From assembly GCA_963971285.1 (NCBI GenBank), contig OZ020255.1:2108001-2172000 (forward strand): DNA of 64,000 bases, written 5' to 3'. Shown one piece after another: positions 60,237-64,000 of the stretch (the first letter of the stretch is position 1; each line of letters starts with the position of its first letter). The position numbers were made by a program, and so were the translations under genes. Source of the stretch: Astropecten irregularis. Taxonomy: Eukaryota > Echinodermata > Asteroidea > Paxillosida > Astropectinidae. The notes below the pieces were generated by a model, which saw only the letters and a list, made by a program, of their open reading frames with translations, was not told where the DNA came from and made no database searches.

Positions 60237-61934
60237 ATAATTTCAAGTTAATCCGATTTGTATCGCAGAAGGCAATGCATATCTTGTTAACCAGCTAAAG
60301 CTTTAAACCTTTCGTGGCAAAGAGAAAATTCACAACAGAGAAAAAAAAAACATAAAGTTTTCTGGTCATTATTTATAAATAGACATGAGGAAACGCAATC
60401 TTTTTTCGTCCGTGCCGGTAAGTGTTACACAATTTTTTGGACTGCAGTATACATTGGACTTGAATAAACACAATATTAATAGATATGTTTACCGCGCACG
60501 AGTCCTTGACTTACAAATGGCCTTGTTTACCAAAATAGAAGAAGCGACGACATTGAAACCAACATGGGCGATCTTAAATGAAAAAGGGAGTCTGAAGATC
60601 ACTAATAAACCCAAGGCAATACCAAGCATTTTAAAGAAGAATTTATACTTCTTATGGAATTGTAAAGGACCACAAATTAATTATTTAGCTTGTTGAATGT
60701 GAAAGCCTTGTAGACGATACAAAAAACGATAATCCTATGAAAATATTCTGCATATTTGATAAAATAATTCCTTCTAAAACCTAAAAAAAAAAAAAAATGA
60801 TCTTCCCCATGCAGCCTCGGTTTCAAATGAGATCAAACTAATTTGAAAACATACTAAAAAGAGAAATAAAGTGTTTTGTCATCTGCTTCTAAGTGAAAAC
60901 TTGTTGAAAGAGGTCAATGATGTATTTATGGGTTCTTGAAGACATCTGGAGCCAATGTCATGGAATTCGTTACCGTAAGAAAACATTCTTCGCTTACGAT
61001 AGCAGGCCTTTTTTGCATACGGTCAGCATATTTCAAGGGAGAGTTGTATTTCTCCGCGTGGCAGTTAGTTAGCAGGAAATCGAAAACAATGTTAGCCTAT
61101 ACAAATTCTTCGTTAACCGATTAAGTGCCGAAAGTCCTGCTTACTGATTCCATGAAATAGATTCCGCGCGTAGTATTGCACGTAAGCACATAATATGTCA
61201 TAACGGATTACGTGAAATTGGCCCCTGATTTGCATAATTATGCATTAAGTGTTATTTGCAATATAAAACGATTTTAACGTAAAATACGAGTGTTTGGGCA
61301 AATTTGAAATGAAAAAGAAAATCCTTTGGAGTGAACATATGACAAGATGGCTTGTATTTGAGCATAACATTATATGATTTTTGATTAGCATTGACTAGAA
61401 GGGTTTCTGCTAATACTGCAAACAGGCTAATTAGTTACACCAAAGAGTTGTCAGTATTTCAAATCCTCGCAGATTTTCCATCAAATCTACCCTTTTCCTC
61501 CCAGCAAAGGCCAACAGTTCACAGAACTCGATGTGTGCCAACAAGATCACCACACACGCAACCCTCTACATCTCCATGATCAGAGATCGAGGCATGCAAG
61601 ACACAAGGCAAATGATACCAATTTCTTCTTAGCGTGTACATCCTATGAGAGGACTGTGGTTCGGCTGGCAACATTGAATTTTATCTGTCTGCTAATACTT
61701 CAGAATATTCATAAATGAAATGTCTCCCAACTCTTCACAATTCAGCCAAGTGCACAACTGCAAGTTTCATTCAATCTTCATGTAAAAACCAAGTGGACTG
61801 GTACATGCACTGAAATAGCCCCATGTGACTGCAGAATTTATAATGTGTATGTTGTACTATACTCTCGCACCATACCACATAATGTCTAACCATTCTTAAA
61901 GCATGTATCAGTTTAAACCAGCCAAAGATATTAA
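60237..61934. other. Non-coding stretch
   Basis: No gene was recognised. A 103-residue frame at 60385-60696 has no family signal. ACGTGAAATTGGCCCC near 61211 resembles the end of the GGGGCCGATTTCAC hairpin elements. Confidence 0.4.
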
Positions 61935-62255
61935 AGGTACTATCATACTTTGGTCCCATACCCAAACAAAAAATCTCTAAAGATTTACCCACAGGGTATG
62001 AAGATGGTGATGATAGAAACATACCGTTTAAATTGTTTTGCCTGAAATGTTTTATTTATCCAAAAAAGAGTAAAAAAATCAGTGACCAAAATTATTTTTG
62101 ATCTTTTAAAGATCAAAAATAAAAGAGAAAAGACTTAAGAAATACTGTGGTCATTTGTAACTGTTTTCTCCAAAAGTTGGCACCGTATGGGACTGAAATT
62201 TTCACAGATGACTGTTACTGTATTTAGCTCCCTTGATATTTTTGCTCATGAAAAA
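61935..62255 (-). repeat. Dispersed repeat family A, inverted copy
   Basis: AGGTACTATCATACTTTGGT starts it. ACCCACAGGGTATGAAGATG, GATCTTTTAAAGATC, CACAGATGACTGTTACTGTA and CCTTGATATTTTTGC are the reverse complement of the 59891 copy. The far terminus is missing. Confidence 0.82.
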
Positions 62256-62952
62256 AAAAGTAGTAAAACAAGTAGTAAAATCAGGTACTATATGACTTGT
62301 GCATGTATACCTTAAAATATGAGACAGGAAAGACCAAGTTCTGTTCACTGACACAGAATCATTGAAATATACCATATAGGAATGATTTAAACTCGTGGAG
62401 TTTATTGAGCTAAAAAGCCATTGAGAATGGGTGCTTATATGACAGATGAAATTTGTTTCATTCTGCTAAAACCATGCATCACTTTGAATTGTATTTTGTC
62501 TTTCCCATAGACTGCTGTAGTTCAAGTCATATCAAAAGAAACAAATCATACTCATGCAGTAAGCTCCTACGTAATTCATATTAGAAGGGAGACACCCTAA
62601 GATACATTTCCCTTTTTATACATATTCGATAAATGAAAACTAGAAATATCAATGACAGTGCATAAAACCTTAATCAATAAATACAAGGACTTCAGTCAAA
62701 CCAGCTACAAAAAAGGGAGAAAAATTAAATAAAAATGGAAAAAGAACCAAATCAACGGAATATTCGGCAAATGATTTATGAAGGCAAACTGCTAAATACT
62801 GACCCAAATTCGGTGTTTGCTTAATGAAATAAAACCCGAGACAAAAACTGAAAACTGAATTTCAATATTATTGCCAGTTACTATGACAATAATACGTCAT
62901 GAATCTATTACAGGCAAATACACGTGGTGCAATCTCTGATCGTTTGTATAGA

Positions 62953-63060
62953 TCAGTGGGTGAAATATATAGCAACGCCCAGAGACCGTCTAACCAGACC
63001 CCCGATGGAGCTGCTCTTGGATAGACGTACAATCTGACGGGCTGTCTGGAGTTTGTTCAT
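62953..63060 (-). CDS. Weak candidate exon with basic amphipathic N-terminus
   Basis: A minus-strand frame from ATG at 63060 reads MNKLQTARQIVRLSKSSSIG, then GLVRRSLG, and stops. The Arg/Ser-rich, acid-free start would suit a mitochondrial targeting peptide. It stands divergently from the gene starting at 63281 with about 220 bases between them. However, no good donor site is visible and no downstream exon was found, so it may be chance. Confidence 0.2.
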   Translation of the reverse strand: MNKLQTARQIVRLSKSSSIGGLVRRSLGVAIYFTH

Positions 63061-63280
63061 GATCGAGACACTTTGAGCTTTCTCCGTACTTACAAATCCC
63101 CTGGATAGCGTGTGACTGGACGACTGTTCCCCTTGTGACGGGTGGACAAAGACAATACAGCAAATTGACAAGCCTGTATCAAACCAACCGTTCTCTAGTT
63201 TTATCGTTGTATTAACTCAGACCCACAGTCATTACACTGTTTTTCTTGCCCGCATAACTGCGAGGCTGATTGGATCCAAG

Positions 63281-63497
63281 ATGCGGATCCAGAATTCGTC
63301 TTGGGTTTTCATCCTACCAGTTTGTTTGGCGACCATTTACTCTTTGCTGCTCATACGCGTACGTGGAGAGTCGTGTGGAGCCCTGACCGTTGCTGAACCC
63401 GGTGATGATGCTGCCTCACTCCAAGAAAGAGCATTTGCAAATTTCAGACAAAGCTGCCGAAAGAAACAAAGCAAGCCACCAACTGCAAAGAAACAAG
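63281..63497 (+). CDS. First exon of a secreted or membrane-anchored protein
   Basis: ATG at 63281 opens MRIQNSSWVFILPVCLATIY followed by SLLLIRVRGESCGAL, a hydrophobic signal peptide or signal anchor (residues about 9-25). After it comes an acidic then basic region: AEPGDDAASLQERAF, NFRQSCRKKQSKPPTAKKQ. Two Cys (32 and 59) follow the hydrophobic part. The exon ends after 72 codons plus one base at CAAG|GTAAGT, a perfect donor; reading on gives a stop four codons later. The donor is repeated twice downstream by a 27-base tandem repeat. An inverted CCAAT (GATTGG) lies 17 bases upstream of the ATG. The rest of the gene lies beyond the window or in the last 500 bases, where no further exon is clear. 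Family unknown. Confidence 0.65.
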
Positions 63498-63562
63498 GTA
63501 AGTTGCCATGAACAAGAAATCAATGTAAGTTGCGATGAGCAAGAAATCAAGGTAAGTTGCGA
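63494..63562 (+). repeat. 27-base tandem repeat carrying the 5' splice site
   Basis: The unit GTAAGTTGC(C/G)ATGA(A/G)CAAGAAATCAA begins at 63498, 63525 and 63552 (the third is partial). Each unit has a GTAAGT donor; the first and third are preceded by AAG, the second by AAT. Confidence 0.95.
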
Positions 63563-64000
63563 TTCTTTTCTTGAATAAAACAAGGTTTCTAAAACTGTTG
63601 CGTGGAAACATTAAATATACCCAACGTTTACCATAAAACCTTCTCTTTACTGATCGGACTGTAGTTCGAAGGTTTGGGGCAATATTATTGCCATACATGA
63701 ATTATTTTATATTACTTACATCAATTACCTTATGTACAGTTTGATATTGAATAATAATATTGCGAGTGGGTCTATTCTTAAAATACAACGTTCAACGCCA
63801 AAACTACTTTCAAATACAACTGGGACTTACCGGGAAATGAATTAATGAATTAACCGCTAAGTTTAACGGCAGGTTTTTCAAATAAACGGTACAAAAATGT
63901 AGTAAGTGTAAAAGAAAACATTCGGCAAACATGAACTTCTATGTGTCTTTTCTCTCTCCAATCAGAATAGAAGTCATTGCCGCGTTAATCTTGAAATAAT

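Noticed and set aside
60385-60696. 103-residue frame as a small gene
   Set aside because: No family signal, no clear splice or promoter context, AT-rich surroundings.

Overview
This is a piece of a metazoan nuclear genome, not a prokaryotic or viral replicon. Evidence: AT-rich non-coding DNA, no dense ORF arrangement, exons bounded by GT/AG splice sites, several animal retrotransposon classes, tRNA-derived SINEs, many short inverted-repeat transposons, an interstitial CCCTAA tract, and a 200-base N gap (34425-34624) typical of a draft scaffold. A discoidin (F5/8 type C) gene end, abundant DIRS and Penelope-like elements, and SINEs with a tRNA head plus a GGTTTTCCTCCC-type core point to a marine invertebrate, perhaps a deuterostome (echinoderm, hemichordate or amphioxus). 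That taxonomic guess is weak inference.

Host genes are few and partial. They are: the last two exons of an F5/8 type C domain protein (5522-6568, +); signal-peptide first exons at 38792-38858 (-), 44011-44087 (+) and 63281-63497 (+), each ending at a consensus splice donor; and a candidate first exon at 55140-55292 (-) starting in a CCAACATGGCGG context. No rRNA, functional tRNA or CRISPR was seen.

The core of the window (24386-33705) is a three-layer nest. A CR1/L2/Jockey-like LINE on the minus strand is split by a DIRS-type tyrosine-recombinase retrotransposon on the plus strand (24930-32763). That element carries Gag-like, RT-RNaseH and recombinase ORFs, inverted terminal repeats, and an internal complementary region that reads as the circle junction of its own ends. 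It is in turn interrupted by a 5'-truncated RTE-like LINE on the minus strand (29587-32282) flanked by a 12-base target duplication. The LINE frame continues exactly across the DIRS insertion at a single AATT.

The same DIRS terminal vocabulary recurs elsewhere: a fossil DIRS pol on the minus strand at 1740-3010; a coding-less element with DIRS-like termini at 49711-51955; and a fold-back at 45499-45760. The inner edge of that fold-back's arm is the start of a recent 1637-base tandem duplication (45574-48850), followed by an inverted partial copy (49051-49513).

The rest is layered repeats: a terminal LINE at the left edge (1-1607), a diverged 1.9-kb tandem repeat with a 41-base minisatellite expanded in one copy (9330-12780), Penelope-like fragments including head-to-head arrangements (13000-13375, 18525-19962, 53850-54113), nested MITEs (44102-45425, 55770-56640), SINEs, a 16-base minisatellite (58641-59490) and many poly-G/C runs. 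Most positions of non-coding repeats are good to roughly 5-20 bases.
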